Shown here in pieces: positions 24,487 to 35,559 of a DNA stretch of 64,000 nucleotides (the first letter of the stretch is position 1; each line of letters begins with the position of its first letter). The stretch is from contig CM053033.1 of NCBI GenBank assembly GCA_028564925.1, positions 109,342,252 through 109,406,251 of the forward strand, given 5' to 3'. The DNA comes from Lithobates sylvaticus. Lineage: Eukaryota; Chordata; Amphibia; Anura; Ranidae. The position numbers and the translations under genes are program-made. Under the pieces are notes generated by a model. That model did not search any database. It had not been told where the DNA came from and saw only the letters and a program-made list of their open reading frames with translations.

Positions 24487-25476
24487 TAACAGATAAAACT
24501 AGTCTTTGAAGGTTTCAGAAAAAAGTGGTGTATTGATAGAAAAAAAATTACATAAAAAATGGAGAATAAGCCAAATAAAACGACCAAACCCAGACAAAGG
24601 AAGAGGGAGGGTCTTTTTTGCAAGTATTTGCACTTGTCATTGTGCCATACTAACATTTTGCTCTTACAGTCCATGCAAGCCTCATTATAATACTTCAAAA
24701 TCAATTGGCCAAGAAACTAACCTATAAATTCTGCATGGGTACCAAACCAAGGAAGCAGTTTTTATTAACAGAATGAGGAAAAAAAAGTCCTAAAGGAAAA
24801 AAGTTTACCAAATTGGGGTACGCAGCCCATCGACCCTTTATAAACAGCCCCCAAAGTAGATGACTTCTCATGGAATGTATAAGTGAACTGACAGTGGTTT
24901 TTGCATATTTGCTTGGGAGTTGTTTTTTTAAAGGTAGTATGGTGAGAAGCTGCCAACATCTGAATACCTTTTACGAGATCTTTATGTCAAGATTTCACCA
25001 TGAAACATCATATTTCAGGGTCTGCCTAAACTTAGTGGATTGTCAGCAGAAGAGAGTGACACAGCAGGGTAGGATTGTGTTTACAGGTTTGTTAATAGTC
25101 TCCTGTGTCTTCATATGCACTGTCAGGGTTGTGCGCATAGTGACACATAGAGAAGCAGCAGACATCCTGTACCAGGCACACAGTACTGTCTATACCTTAC
25201 CTGTCCTTATTAGATGGGAGCCGTCTGTCCACTCTCTCTTACTGCATCTGACAGATAAGAAGTTTCCACACAACTGAAATTCACTTTTTTTATATTGGCA
25301 GCAGCTACCTGTCTGTAAAGTGCAGCTCACAGGAAACGGATGATTCCAGGGGGGAACTTAAAGGATAAGTGCGCTTGCAAGAATACATTAGCTCCTTCAA
25401 TTTATGCATGCAAATGCAGTAAGTTTGGAGATATGACTTTTTGCATTTTCACTTTATTTTGATGTCTTTTGAAATA
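24487..25476. other. Intron sequence, nothing recognised
   Basis: No repeat edge. The plus-strand frame 24870-25277 (135 codons) overlaps no splice sites and has no familiar motif; I take it as chance. Confidence 0.35.
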
Positions 25477-25979
25477 CACAGATCAGCCATAACTTTATGA
25501 GGACTGACAGGTTAACCACTTCAGCCCCGGACCATTTGGCAGCCAAAGGACCAGAGGTCTTTTTTCAATTTCGCACTGCACTACTTTAACTGGTAATTGC
25601 GCGGTCATGCAATTTTGTAACCAAACGAAATTTGCGTCCTTTTCTTCCCACAAATAGAGCTTTCTTTTGATGGTATTTGATTGCCTCTGTGATTTTTATT
25701 TTTTGAGATATAAACGGAAAAAGAGCGAAAATTTTGAAAAAAAAAGAGATTTTCTACTTTTTGTTATAAAAAAAAATCTAATAAACTCAATTTTAGTCAA
25801 ACATTTGGGCCAAAATGTATTCAGCCACATGTCTTTAGTAAAAAAAATGCCAATAAGCGTATATTTATTGGTTTGCGCAAAAGTTATAGCGTCTACAAAC
25901 TAGAGTACATTTTCTGGAATTTACACCGCTTTTAATTTATGACTGCCTATTTCATTTCTTGAGGTGCTAAAATGGCAGA

Positions 25980-27040
25980 GAAGTACAAAACCCCCCCAAA
26001 TGACCCCATTTTGGAAAGTAGACACCCCAAGCTATTTGCTGAGAGGCATGTTGAGCCCATTGAATATTTTTTTTTTTAGTCCCAAGTGATTGAATAAAGA
26101 CAAAAATAAAAAAGATTTTTTTTTTTTTTTCAAAAAGTTGTCACTAAATGATATATTGCTCACACATGCCATAGTTATATGTGGAATTGCACCCCAAAAT
26201 ACATTTTGCTGCTTCTCCTGAGTATGGGGATACCACATGTGTGGGACTTTTTGGGAGCCTAGCCGCATACGGGGCCCCGAAACCCAAGCACCGCCTTCAG
26301 GATTTCTAAGGGTGCAAATTTTTGATTTCACTCCTCACTACCTATCACCGTTTCGAAGGCCATAAAATGCCAAAATAGCACAAAACCCCCCCAAATGACC
26401 CCATTTTGGAAAGTAGACACCCCAAGCTATTTGTTGAGAGGCATGGTGAGTATTTTACAGCTCTCATTTGTTTTTGAAAATGAAGAAAGTAAAGAAAAAA
26501 AAAAAATTTTTTTTCTTTTTTCAATTTTCAAAACTTTGTGACAAAAAGCGACATCTGCAAAATACTCACAATACCTCTCAGCAAATAGCTTGGGGTGTCT
26601 ACTTTCCAAAATGGGGTCATTTTGGGGGGTTTTATGCCATCTGGGCATTCCATGGCCTCCGAAACTGTGATTGGCAGTGAGAAGTGAAATAAAAAAATTA
26701 CACCCTTAGAAAGCCTGAAGGCGGTGATTGGTTTTTGGGGTTCCGTACGCAGCTAGGCTCCCAAAAAGTCCCACACATGTGGTATCCCCGTACTCAGGAG
26801 AAGCAACAGAATGTATTTTGGGGTGTATTTCCACATATGCCCATGACATGTTTGAGCAATATATCATTTAGTGACAACTTTTTGTAAAAAAAATATATAT
26901 ATTTTTTTTTTTTCATTATTCAATCTCTTGGGACAAAAAAAAAAAAATATTTAATGGGCTCAACATTGCTCTCATCAAATAGCTTGGGGTGTCTACTTTC
27001 CAAAATGGGGTCATTTGGGGGGGGTTTGAACTGTCCTGGC
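25980..27040. repeat. 1-kb imperfect palindrome
   Basis: Arms at about 25990-26470 and 26540-27020. Marker words CCCATTTTGGAAAGTAGACA and GTGGTATCCCCGTACTCAGG occur with their complements in mirror positions. The arms also hold internal direct repeats (the first word occurs twice in each arm). Part of the TTAA element. Confidence 0.9.
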
Positions 27041-27099
27041 ATTTTATGCACAACATTTAGAAGCCTATGTCACACGTCACCCACTCTTCTAACCACTTG

Positions 27100-28095
27100 T
27101 AGACAAAGCCCTTTCTGACACTTTTTGTTTACATGAAAACATATTTTTTTTTTGCAAGAAAATTACGTTGAACCCCCAAACACTATATATATTGTTAAAG
27201 CAAAGGCCCTACAGATTAAAATGGTGGGTGTTGCATTTTTTTTTTTCCACACAGTATTTGCGCAGCGATTTTTCAAACGCATTTTTTGTGGAAAAAATAC
27301 ACTTTTTTTTATTTTAATGCACTAAAACACACTATATTGCTCAAATTTTTGATGAAATAAAAAATATGATCTTAGGCCGAGTACATGGATACCAAACACG
27401 ACATGCTTTAAAATTGCGCACAAACACGCAGTGGCGACAAACTACATACATTTTTAAAAGCCTTTAAAAGCCTTTACATGATACCACATTATATTCACGG
27501 AGGAGGTCTACTGCTAAAATTACTGCCCTCGATCTGACCTTCGCGGTGATACCTCACATGCATGGTGCAATTGCTGTTTACATATGACGCCAGACCAACG
27601 CTTGTGTACGCCTTTGCGCAAGAGAAGGGGGGGCAGGGGTGCTTTTTTTTTTTTTTTTTGTTTTTTTTTTTATTTATTTAGCTTTTTTATTTTATTTTTA
27701 AACTGTTCCTTCCATTTTTTTTCTTTGTTATGATTTTTATTGTTATCTCAGGGAATGTAAATATCCCCTATGATAGCAATAGGCAGTGACAGGTACTCTT
27801 TTTTTGAAAAAATTGGGGTCTATTAGACCCTAGATCTTTCCTCTGCCCTCAAAGCATCTGACCACACCAAGATTGGTGTGATAAAATGCTTTCCCAATTT
27901 CCCAATGGCGCGGTTTATATCCGGGAGGGGGGACATTCCCTCCCACTGCTTGTAAAAGCAGTCTAGAGGCTAATTACCCGCTAGAATTGCTTTTACATGA
28001 AAGCCGATCACTGGCTGAAAAGAATGATACCAAGATGATACCTAAACCTGCAGGCATCATTCTGGTATAACCATTCAAAGTCCAGCAACATACTG
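27100..28095 (+). mobile_element. Copy of the 6.2-kb TTAA family
   Basis: Parallels 6170-7230: CAAGAAAATTACGTTGAACC, then GCGCAGCGATTTTTCAAACG, then TTAAAATTGCGCACA, then AATACCTCACAT-like text, ending near the CCTGCAGGCATCATTCTGG block. No TTAA ends of its own remain, so it is a nested or fused piece. Confidence 0.7.
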
Positions 28096-29229
28096 GACAT
28101 ATATTGTAATCTTTTTTTTTTCATGCAGCCTCTTGGCTGAACGAAAAAAAGAGATTGATTGGTGGGTATGCCCACCATTAGAATACCTCCCTTCATCCAC
28201 CCACTTCTAATGATGGGCATACATGCACCATTTATATATGCCGATGCATGGGGGCATCCTCCCGCAAAAGTTATGCCGTGTACACACGGTCGGAATTTCG
28301 ACCGTATGTACGTGGCATTAGGAGCCAATCGCTCCTCCCCCCCCTGCTGCCCCCATGCTTCGGCATATATGCTCTTTTTTTTAACTGTGGTGGTGAAATC
28401 ACCTCCTACAGCGTTGGAGTCGCGGCTTTATGTATCGTGGGAGCAAACGCTGTTGCTGTCAAGATAAATAAATCCGCGTTGCAACTGAATGGCGCACCTG
28501 AAAACAAAAAAATGCTCAACACTAAAACACAGTAAACAAAATTACATACCTGAAAAGCAAGCGTGATAAAACATGATAAAACATAATAAAACATTGCAGA
28601 ATAGAATGGAGTAAAAAAAAGAGCAACAATAGAGAGAGAATAGAGTGAGAGAGAGAACAATAAAACGACAACTATTTTATTTTTTTTTATTTTTTTGAGA
28701 TTCACAGGTAAAAAAGCTCCTGACTGAAGCGACTGAATCAAAACGCTACCACAAAAAAACTGTTAGCGATCGCAGGGATCAGGCCTGACTCTGCGAACGC
28801 TGCAGTTATGTGTGCTTAGTGTTTTGTAAGTGACAGTGATCGATCGATACTGCACTTGGGTGGGCTGGGCTGGGCGGAGGGGGAAAACGCAGGTGCTAGC
28901 AGGTATCTGGGCTGATCCCGCTAACAATGCGTTTTTTTTTGGAACCCTAAACTGCTGGGACGCTAGTATAGATCTGATCAGATCAGATATCGATCTGTTC
29001 AGATACTGTGCCACTAAGGGAGGTGTATGCTTTGCGCGTGGGTGTTTGCGGTACTGGCACTAACCTGGGGCGACGCAGACCTTATTTGACCCTAAAACCT
29101 AATTGATATCACCCGCCGGGCGATCAGGGGGTTAAACCGTTATTGGGTAATAAATGGCGGGTGCCCTGACAGTATAAAAAACAAGCTAACTAACCAGCGT
29201 CACCCGTAACAGTAATACAAAAAAAAACT
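28096..29229. other. Inner part of the compound TTAA element
   Basis: Non-coding. Contains an inverted pair around the mini element (ATATGCCGATGCATGGGGGC and its near complement at 28350-28370) and a run of GATC-rich palindromes at 28836-28850 and 28968-29000. Confidence 0.5.
28274..28317. mobile_element. 44-bp minimal palindromic MITE
   Basis: TGCCGTGTACACACGGTCGG meets its inverted partner almost directly, ending GTATGTACGTGGCA, with TTA on both sides (28271-28273, 28318-28320). It is the terminus pair of the family seen at 53.4, 55.4, 57.6, 60.7 and 61.4 kb with no interior. Confidence 0.8.
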
Positions 29230-30035
29230 GGTTACCTAGCGACACTAATGCAGCGATCAGAAAAACGATCGCTTAGTGACACTGGCAAAAGGGGGTGAAA
29301 GGGTTAACTAGGGGCAATCAGGGGGTTAAACCTTTATTAGGTAATATATGGGGGTACCTGACGCTATATAAAAACCTGACGGGGAACCTAAATAACGAAA
29401 TAACTAACTGGCTAACCAGCGTCACCAGTGACAGTTATACAGTGATCACTGGTGAAAGGGTTAACTCTAGGGGCAATCAGGGGGTTAAAACCTTTATTTA
29501 GGTTGTAATATGGGGGTACCTGACCTATAAACCTATTTATGAACCTATATAAACATGGCGGTTACCTAAAAAAAAAAAAAATGGTTACCTAGCGACACTA
29601 ATGCAGCGATCAGAAAAACGATCGCTTAGTGACACTGGCAAAAGGGGGTGAAAGGGTTAACTAGGGGCAATCAGGGGGTTAAAACCTTTATTAGGTAATA
29701 TATGGGGGTACCTGACGCTATATAAAAACCTGACGGGGAACCTAAATAACAAAATAACTAACTGGCTAACCAGCGTCACCAGTGACAGTTATACAGTGAT
29801 CACTGGTGAAAGGGTTAACTCTAGGGGCAATCAGGGGGTTAAAACCTTTATTTAGGTTGTAATATGGGGGTACCTGACCTATAAACCTATTTATGAACCT
29901 ATATAAACATGGCGGTTACCTAAAAAAAAAAATGGTTACCTAGCGACAGCAGTGACACTAATACAGCGATCAGAAAAACGATCGCTTAGTGACACTGGCA
30001 AAAGGGGGTGAAAGGGTTACCTGGGGGGCAATCAA
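29230..30035. repeat. Tandem repeat with a 351-353 bp unit
   Basis: GGTTACCTAGCGACA recurs at 29230, 29583 and 29934. Two full units and part of a third; the first two are nearly identical, the third has an extra 9-12 bp near its start. Each unit has TTAA-containing blocks and a shorter inner repeat around GGGGCAATCAGGGGGTTAAA. Confidence 0.92.
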
Positions 30036-30619
30036 GGGGTTAAACCTTTATTAGGGGGGGGTAGGGGGCTACCTTGGACCTAAAACTAACTGCCCTGACA
30101 GTTATTACAGTCACACTGACACTAAATGCAGTGATCAGTAAATAAATGATCACTGCAATTAGTGACACTGTGACTGGGGGGGGAGGGGGTGATCTGGGGG
30201 GTGATCAGGGGGTGACAGGGGGGTGGAATATGTGCCTAACTGTACTGGTGTCAGTGTAGTGTTGTGCACTAACCTGTACATGTTCGCCGCTCGGCGTCTC
30301 CGGTCACATAGACCGGCGCACCGAGCGTGACATCACTTCCGCCTTCCTGTCTATACAATAGACAGGAAGGGGAAGTTTCTCATTGGCCAGGAGCGATCGC
30401 GAGGGGGTGGCCAGAAACCACTGGCCGTCCCCTCGTCCCGGATCGCTCCTGAAGCGATCCCGACCGTCCCCGCCGGCGGAGGGGGGTCCGATCGGACCCC
30501 CCAACCGCCGGAAGAATGTCACGTACAGGTACGTGATTCTGCCTGTACGTGCCATTCTGCCGACGTAAATATACAGGGGGCGGTCGGGAAGTGGTTAAGT
30601 GAATAGCATTGATTACATA

Positions 30620-31890
30620 CAGTGCATCCGCAAAGTATTCACAGCACTTCACTTTTTCCACATTTTGTTACCTTACAGCCGTATTACGAAATGGATCAAA
30701 TTCATTATTTCCCTCAAAATTCTACAAACAATACCATATAATGACAATGTGAAAGAAGTTTGTTTGAAATCTTTGAAAATTTATTAAAAATAAAAAACGA
30801 TAAAAAACATATCTACATAAGTATTCACAGTCTTTGCGATGACACTCAAAATTGAGCTCTACAACTACAACTTGATTGGAGTCCATCTGTGGTAAATTCA
30901 GTTGATCGGACATGATTTGGCACACACCAGTCTTAATAACGTCCCGCAGTTAACAGTGCATATCAGAGCACAAACCAAGCCATATAATCCAAAGAATTGT
31001 CTGTAGACCTCCGAGACAGGATTGTGTTGAGGCACAGATCTGGGGAAGGGTACAGAAACATTTCTTCAGCATTGGAGGTCCCAATGAGCACAGTGGCCTC
31101 CATCATCCATAAATAGAAGTTTGAAACCACCAGGAATCTTCCTAGAGCAGGCCGCCCAGCCAAACTGAGCGATTGGGGAAGAAGGGCTTTAGTCAGGGAG
31201 GTGACCAATAACCCGATGGTCACTCTGACAGAGATTCAGCATTTCTCTGTGGAGAGAGGAGAACCTTCCAGAAGAACAACCATCTCTGCATCACTCCACT
31301 AGTCAGGCCTGTGTGGAAAGATGAATGAAGCAATGTGCAGAAACATCCTTGATGAAAACCTGCTCCAGAGCGCTCTGGACCTCAGACTGGGGCCAAGGTC
31401 TATCTTCCAAGTGGAATACAACCCTAAGCACACAGCCAAAATAACAAAAGAAGTGGCTACAGGACAACTCTGTGAATGTCCTTGAGTGGCCCAGCCAGAG
31501 CCCACACTTGAACACGATTGAACATCTCTGGAGAAATCTGAAAATGGCTGTGCACTGATGCTCCCCATCCAACCTAATGAAGCTGCCAAAAAATAGGTGT
31601 GCCAAGCTTGTAGCATCATACGCAAAAAGACTTGAGGCTGTAATTGGTGCCAAAGGCTTCAACAAATTATTGAGCAAAGGATGTGAATACTTATGTACAT
31701 TTTATTTATTTATTTTTTTTTTTTTATACATTTGCAAAGATTTCAAACAAACTTCTTTTATTTTGTCATTATGGGGTATTGTTTGTAGAATTTTGAGTAA
31801 AATAATGAATTCAATCTATTTTGGAATAAGGCTGTAACATAACAAAATGTGGAAAAAGTGAATCGCTGTTCATACTTTCCGGATGCACTG
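30620..31890 (+). mobile_element. Tc1-like transposon, full length but decayed
   Basis: Termini CAGTGCATCCGCAAAGTATT and TTTCCGGATGCACTG with TA at 30618-30619 and 31891-31892. The transposase is on the plus strand in scattered pieces: [20 protein letters not shown] (about 31465-31525) and NRCAKLVASYAKRLEAVIGA (31595-31655). Several frameshifts and stops. It landed in the older Tc1-like element. Confidence 0.9.
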
Positions 31891-32099
31891 TATGTCATTA
31901 CAATGGCTTATGAAAGTCAGTGGGAATTACTGTATTAGGCAGCAAGTGAACATGTTGTCCCTGAAATGTGTTGAAAGCAGAAAAATGGGCATTGCAGTTT
32001 GTTGTGTATGGGGCTACACAGCTGCAGACCTGTCAGGAAGCCCATGCTGGCACAATGGGAACGTGAGAATCAGAAGTGGACCACTGAGCAATGAAAGAA

Positions 32100-32787
32100 A
32101 GTTGTCTTTTGATGACGCCCTGGAGGAGGGGCGAAACGCGTTGACGTAATTTCCGGCCAAAGAACCATTGACGCCACTTCCTGTTCCCGTGGAGCGCACG
32201 CTGGATCAGCTGCAACCACGGAAGTATCTGAGAAGTTTGCCTGAGAAGTTTGCCTTCCCCTTTGCATCCTGTAAGTAGCGCAGAGTGCGCATTTAATATC
32301 CTGCTACAGCATTTACAACTTGCTCTCTTCTTTTACCGGTCCAACACCCCCAAGAAAATTACTGTGCCCTGTGTGCATACATCGCTCCCTGGATCCTCTG
32401 GCCTGTTTTTCTCCAGCTTTGCTTTTTATGCCTGCTTGCCGTATCACAGCTTGTCTGCATATCTGCTCTTTGCTCTGCTGTTTGTCTACTGGTCCGGTGA
32501 GTCCATTCCAAGGAGGAGCTTATATGTACTTTGGTCTTGGTTTTTTTGGGTTTATTACTGGACACATTCACATTTTTTTATTTCTCATCACATATTTGTT
32601 TGTGGTTTATCACTAATTTGATACACATGGAATTAGTTTTATGATTATTTTTTATTATGTTACTTAATATTTTTCACATATATAATAGTCTTATCATACA
32701 CAATTTTTTGATGCAAGTCAATTTTGTGGGAATTTTTTTATTATTTGATCACAATTTTGTTTGCCAGCGCTGTTTTATTGGTTTAAG
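32100..32787 (+). mobile_element. Insertion opening with a hammerhead-like motif
   Basis: A 10-bp direct repeat, AATGAAAGAA, lies at 32090-32099 and 32788-32797, and the Tc1-like text continues across it, so the 688-bp insert has firm edges. It has no inverted termini and no transposase. The hammerhead-like motif sits within 50 bp of the left edge; the rest is non-coding and becomes AT-rich. Target duplication without inverted ends suggests retrotransposition, possibly a Penelope-like or retrozyme-type element. Confidence 0.7.
32104..32145 (+). ncRNA. Candidate hammerhead ribozyme
   Basis: Core TTGATGA (32109-32115) against the consensus CUGAUGA, a stem II of CGCCC/GGGCG with loop TGGAGGAG, then GAAAC and ACGCGT with cleavage expected after GCGTT. 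Flanks GTC (32104-32106) and GAC (32143-32145) can start stem I. The first core base is T instead of C, so this copy may be inactive. Type I layout, as described for Penelope-like elements. Confidence 0.45.
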
Positions 32788-33325
32788 AATGAAAGAAGGT
32801 GGCCTGGTCTGATAAATCACATTTTCTTTTACATCTTGTGGATGGCCCGGTGTGTGTATCACTTAACTGGGGAACAGTTTGGACCAGGATGCAGTATGGG
32901 AAGTGGAGGCAGTGTGATACTTTGGGCAATGTTTTGCTGGGAAAGCTTAGGTCCTGCCATTCATATGGATGTTACTTTGACACATACCACCTACCTAAAC
33001 ATTGTTGCTGACCAAGTACACCCCTTCATGGAAACAGTATTCATGATGGCAGTGGCCTCTTTCAGCTGGATAATGTACCCTGACACTGCAAAAATGGTTC
33101 AAGATTGGAGTGAGGAGCACAGCAATGAGTTCCAAATTCTCCAGATCCTTATCCAATGGAGCATCTGTGGGATGTGCTGGAAAAACAAGTCCGATCCGTG
33201 CAGGCCCCATCTCGCAATTTACAGGACATAAAGAATCTGCTATTGACAGCTTGGTGCCAGATACCACAGCATACCTTCAGAGGTCCAGGTCCATACCCCG
33301 ACAGGTCAGGAAGAGTTTGCTAGGA
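32788..33325 (+). pseudogene. Tc1-like transposase, C-terminal half
   Basis: Readable blocks: GSGGSVILWAMFCWESLGPA, TTYLNIVADQVHPFMETVF and KNKSDPCRPHLAIYRT in one frame (to 33231), then the final part in another frame. It belongs to the split Tc1-like element. The second Asp region has drifted (SWIMYPDTAKM where QDNAPCHTAK is usual), so the active site is lost. Confidence 0.85.
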
Positions 33326-34066
33326 TGGGAAACCTCACATAGAAAACTTGTGCAATGAGTTTGATAATTCTGTGGATGGGGAACTGACGGGCAACTGTGT
33401 GAAAAGCACTTGGAGAGCATCTGTCTATGAGCTGTTGTGGGTGAGCAAAGGCCTGCATGGACCCTGCAGTACTTCCTGAAGTAAGTACTGAAGTAAGTAA
33501 GCACAATATGTTTTTATTTTACTGCTGAAGTAAAGCTATACTTTCAGTTAACTCAGCACAAGAAAATAAATGTGGGACCACTAATCCTTCAAAGAGGCTA
33601 TACTGTATGGCGCCTTCTTGCCATAGAGCTACCATCTCTGCACATCCCCTGTCACATATATACATATATACTAACCAATGTTACTGCTTCTAAGTGCTGT
33701 CGTATTTGTTCTACCTAAGCACATAGCGAGATCAGAAACTGCAGGAAAACTTACATTGCCAGTTGGTGCTAGTGATGGGAGTTGGTGCAATGATAAATTA
33801 TATCAGAGCAGAAGAGGGCAAAACCTCTGGCTAAAAGCTACAAAGGCAAGATTCTTCTACCAGAGTCATTCTCATTTATTTATGTTGTGCCAATAGCACA
33901 ATATCGAGGAAAATTACATCAAGGAAGCAAAGGGCATTGGTAAAGTATACATTAAAATGATATACTGTATATTTTGGCCACGCTCAGGTCAAAAAAGGAA
34001 ATCGTATCATTGGTTCTCTTCCACTAGTGAGCAAAGATGTTTAAAATAAGTAGCTGCTAAAATCAC
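33326..34066. other. Intron sequence, nothing recognised
   Basis: No exon, RNA gene or repeat edge apparent; TATA-like simple sequence at 33655-33670. Confidence 0.4.
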
Positions 34067-34069
34067 TAA

Positions 34070-34522
34070 GGCCCCTTTCACACCGGGGCGGTGAGCCGCG
34101 GTGACGGTAAAGCAGCGCTATATTTAGCGCTGCTTTACCGTCGTTTTCACCGCGGTTTTCGGCCGCTCGCGGTGCGGTTTTACCCCCCGCGAGCGGCCGA
34201 AAAAGGGTTAAACACCCCCCGCAGAGCGCCGCCGTAGCCGCGGTATTACCGCGGTAACCGCGGTATTGCCGCGGTTTTACCGCGGTCTCCCATTCTTTTC
34301 AATGGGAAGGAGCGGTATAGGAGCGGTGAACACACCGCTCCTATCCCGCTCCAAAGATGCTGCTAGCAGGACTTTTTTTTTCATCCTGCTAGCGCACCGC
34401 TCCAGTGTGAAAGCCCGCCGGCTTTCACACTGGAGTTAAAGGGGCAGGATTTTTTCATGCGGTGAACAGGCGCTATTTTTAGCGCTGCACCGCATGAAAA
34501 ACGCCCCAGTGTGAAAGGGGCC
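34070..34522. mobile_element. GGCCCC-ended palindromic MITE, copy 1
   Basis: GGCCCCTTTCACACCGGGGC to GCCCCAGTGTGAAAGGGGCC, with TAA on both sides (34067-34069, 34523-34525). GC-rich, full of nested hairpins (AGCAGCGCTATATTTAGCGC and following). A three-base TAA duplication fits PIF/Harbinger-type elements. Confidence 0.88.
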
Positions 34523-34525
34523 TAA

Positions 34526-35555
34526 CTATAACCAAGAAGTCAACAAGTTAAATATGTGCTTATACAACCGACTGCAATTTGACATCTATGGGTACTTTTA
34601 GTAATCATATCTACCATACCAACCCCTCTCCCTAAGCTGAGCATTTTACTAATAGTACATAGTGCAGGGCTCCAGTAATCTCCATTGTACAACCTTCCTG
34701 CCACCGCAAAATGTAATCTTTAAAATTGCAATCCAGCCAGTGCATCTTCTGCACATGTGTGAAAACTTGGGGAAATGTCTGGGGCAGTGCCAGATTAAGA
34801 ACATTGTAGGCCTGGTGCTGAGGATTTTGGTGGGGCCTTTTATAAACAATAAATAAATAAATAAAAATGCAAATTTTTTTTAAATAACAAATTAAATTAA
34901 AGAGAGAGATGGAGGGTGAGAGAGATAAAGGGGATGAAAGAGGGGTGAGGGGTAAGGGAGGGAGGATGAGAGAGAAAGGGGGGGGTGAGAGAAAGAGGAT
35001 GCACATGAGCATGCATGGGAATGATATCAACGCAGCCCGGCCAAGGCAAGTGACCGAAGGCACAGAACCCGGAAGGAAGACCGGGTGAAGATGGAAGCGC
35101 CCGGGCCCTGCCGGATTGATCACAGCACAGCACTGGAGGGCTCAGTCTGACAATTTAAGTGTACCCTAATGTGCTAATATGCTGTGCATACTTGTACATT
35201 ATGGCATAACCTACCCCAGGGCCTCTAAAAAGTAGTAATGTTAGAAAGGTTTACTACCGCTTTAATATCACAGGAGCCTCTCATGGTGCCCCCTACTGAC
35301 CCTGTGGCCCTTGGGCAGTGCCTAAGTGCATAGTTGCCAACACTTTTTTTACAGGTGCTATATTTAGAGTAGCTGACATCCCCTATGTTCCTCTATACAT
35401 CACAATAGTAATTACAATATTAAATAAGTACTAATAATGGGACAGAACAAATATGAGGACTGAGATTTCCTTTAGTTGAACTAACAAAAGCGTGCCCATT
35501 CTAGAGCTGGTAACATTGAGGATATTCAATATAATTTTAAAGAACTATTTTTGTG
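34526..35555. other. Intron sequence with old repeat debris
   Basis: GA-rich low-complexity DNA at 34905-35000 explains the minus-strand frames at 34632-35133. No exon candidate. Confidence 0.4.
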
Positions 35556-35559
35556 GGTA

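Larger units (their letters stand above)
25512..30598 (+). mobile_element. 5-kb compound TTAA-flanked element
   Basis: From TTAACCACTTCAGCCCCGG to GGTCGGGAAGTGGTTAA, with TTAA at 25512-25515 and 30595-30598. Without it the interrupted Tc1-like text reads on (GACTGACAGGTTAAGTGAAT). Inside are a 1-kb palindrome, a copy of the 6.2-kb family (27100-28095), a 44-bp mini element and a 351-bp tandem repeat. No transposase frame. It may be one long element or several nested ones, but the outer edges are firm. Confidence 0.8.
25477..33325 (+). mobile_element. Old Tc1-like element split by three insertions
   Basis: Starts after TA with CACAGATCAGCCATAACTTT, a terminus I know from a widespread fish and frog Tc1-like family. 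Its text is cut at 25512 (TTAA element), 30618 (Tc1 element) and 32100 (hammerhead-like element) and resumes after each: AAGTGAATAGCATTGATTAC, TGTCATTACAATGGC, then GAAGGTGGCCTGGTC. The far terminus is gone. This is the oldest layer in the stretch because three other families landed in it. Confidence 0.88.

Noticed and set aside
24870-25277. 135-codon plus-strand frame
   Set aside because: Unremarkable composition, no recognisable motif, no exon signals.
34632-35123. 163-codon minus-strand frame with a hydrophobic stretch
   Set aside because: Over GA-rich low-complexity DNA; no domain, splice sites or conservation signal.
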